Of a stretch of 40,802 nucleotides of DNA, positions 40,801 to 40,802 are shown piece by piece (within the stretch, counting starts at the first letter, position 1; every line of letters starts with the position of its first letter). Both the position numbers and the translations under genes were made by a program. The DNA is from Gemmatimonadota bacterium (lineage in GTDB: Bacteria > Gemmatimonadota > Gemmatimonadetes > Longimicrobiales > Gaopeijiaceae). Below the pieces are notes generated by a model that saw only the letters and a program-made list of their open reading frames with translations, did not search any database and was not told the origin of the DNA. The stretch is from assembly GCA_016209885.1 (NCBI GenBank), contig JACQVF010000113.1, positions 1 through 40,802 on the forward strand, in the 5' to 3' direction.

Positions 40801-40802
40801 AG

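Noticed and set aside
1-40802. CRISPR arrays, rRNA, tRNA, integrase or transposase genes
   Set aside because: No regularly spaced repeats, no T-arm-like strings in a convincing cloverleaf, and no mobile-element protein seen by eye in either strand.

Overview
The window is about 41 kb of high-GC DNA from a diderm bacterium. Signs of an outer membrane are an Omp85-type barrel, several lipoprotein cytochromes and a full Ccm cytochrome c maturation set. Gene style (short lipoprotein cytochromes, FeoAB with a zinc-ribbon partner, many USP/CBS genes) suggests a Gemmatimonadota-like lineage, but that is inference and no rRNA marker is present.

Layout. 1-4983 (minus): operon for a Qrc/ACIII-like quinone-linked redox complex (small protein, pentaheme cytochrome, molybdopterin-fold subunit, four-cluster ferredoxin, NrfD cut by the window edge). 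5465-5857 (minus): cytochrome c. 6316-9652 (plus): NtrB/NtrC-type sensor kinase and sigma54 activator. 9716-11230: YbaK deacylase and a diheme lipoprotein cytochrome. 11419-13606 (minus): small membrane protein, two cytochromes, tandem USP. 13895-14272: zinc-ribbon protein. 14291-17110 (minus): feoB, zinc ribbon, feoA, unknown. 17489-17820: dead serpin. 18130-22760: hypF, hypE, Ni/Co transporter. 22808-23287: bacterioferritin. 23409-29891 (minus): ccmB-A-H-G-F-E-D-C preceded by a lone glutamyl-tRNA-reductase dimerisation domain. 30136-31431: protoporphyrinogen oxidase. 31908-34058: PAS/GAF kinase. 34314-39907: a stress-type cluster (internally deleted cation ATPase, CBS proteins, DUF302, phosphoribosyltransferase) with several decayed genes. 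39904-40800 (minus): damaged Omp85-type barrel.

The unifying signal is regulatory. Eleven -24/-12 (sigma54) promoter-like elements lie at a sensible distance upstream of the redox complex, cytochromes, ybaK, feoB, hypE, the ccm operon, hemG, DUF302-CBS and another CBS gene. Nine match at least 10 of 12 consensus positions. A sigma54 activator with its kinase sits among them. I propose a sigma54 regulon joining iron uptake, haem synthesis, cytochrome c maturation, cytochromes and their electron-transfer complex, probably responding to redox or oxygen limitation. The elements are read directly; membership in one regulon is inference.

A second theme is gene decay: a serpin, an HhH/PolX-like gene, a CBS fragment, a cation ATPase lacking its phosphorylation domain and a barrel with a wrong C-terminus.
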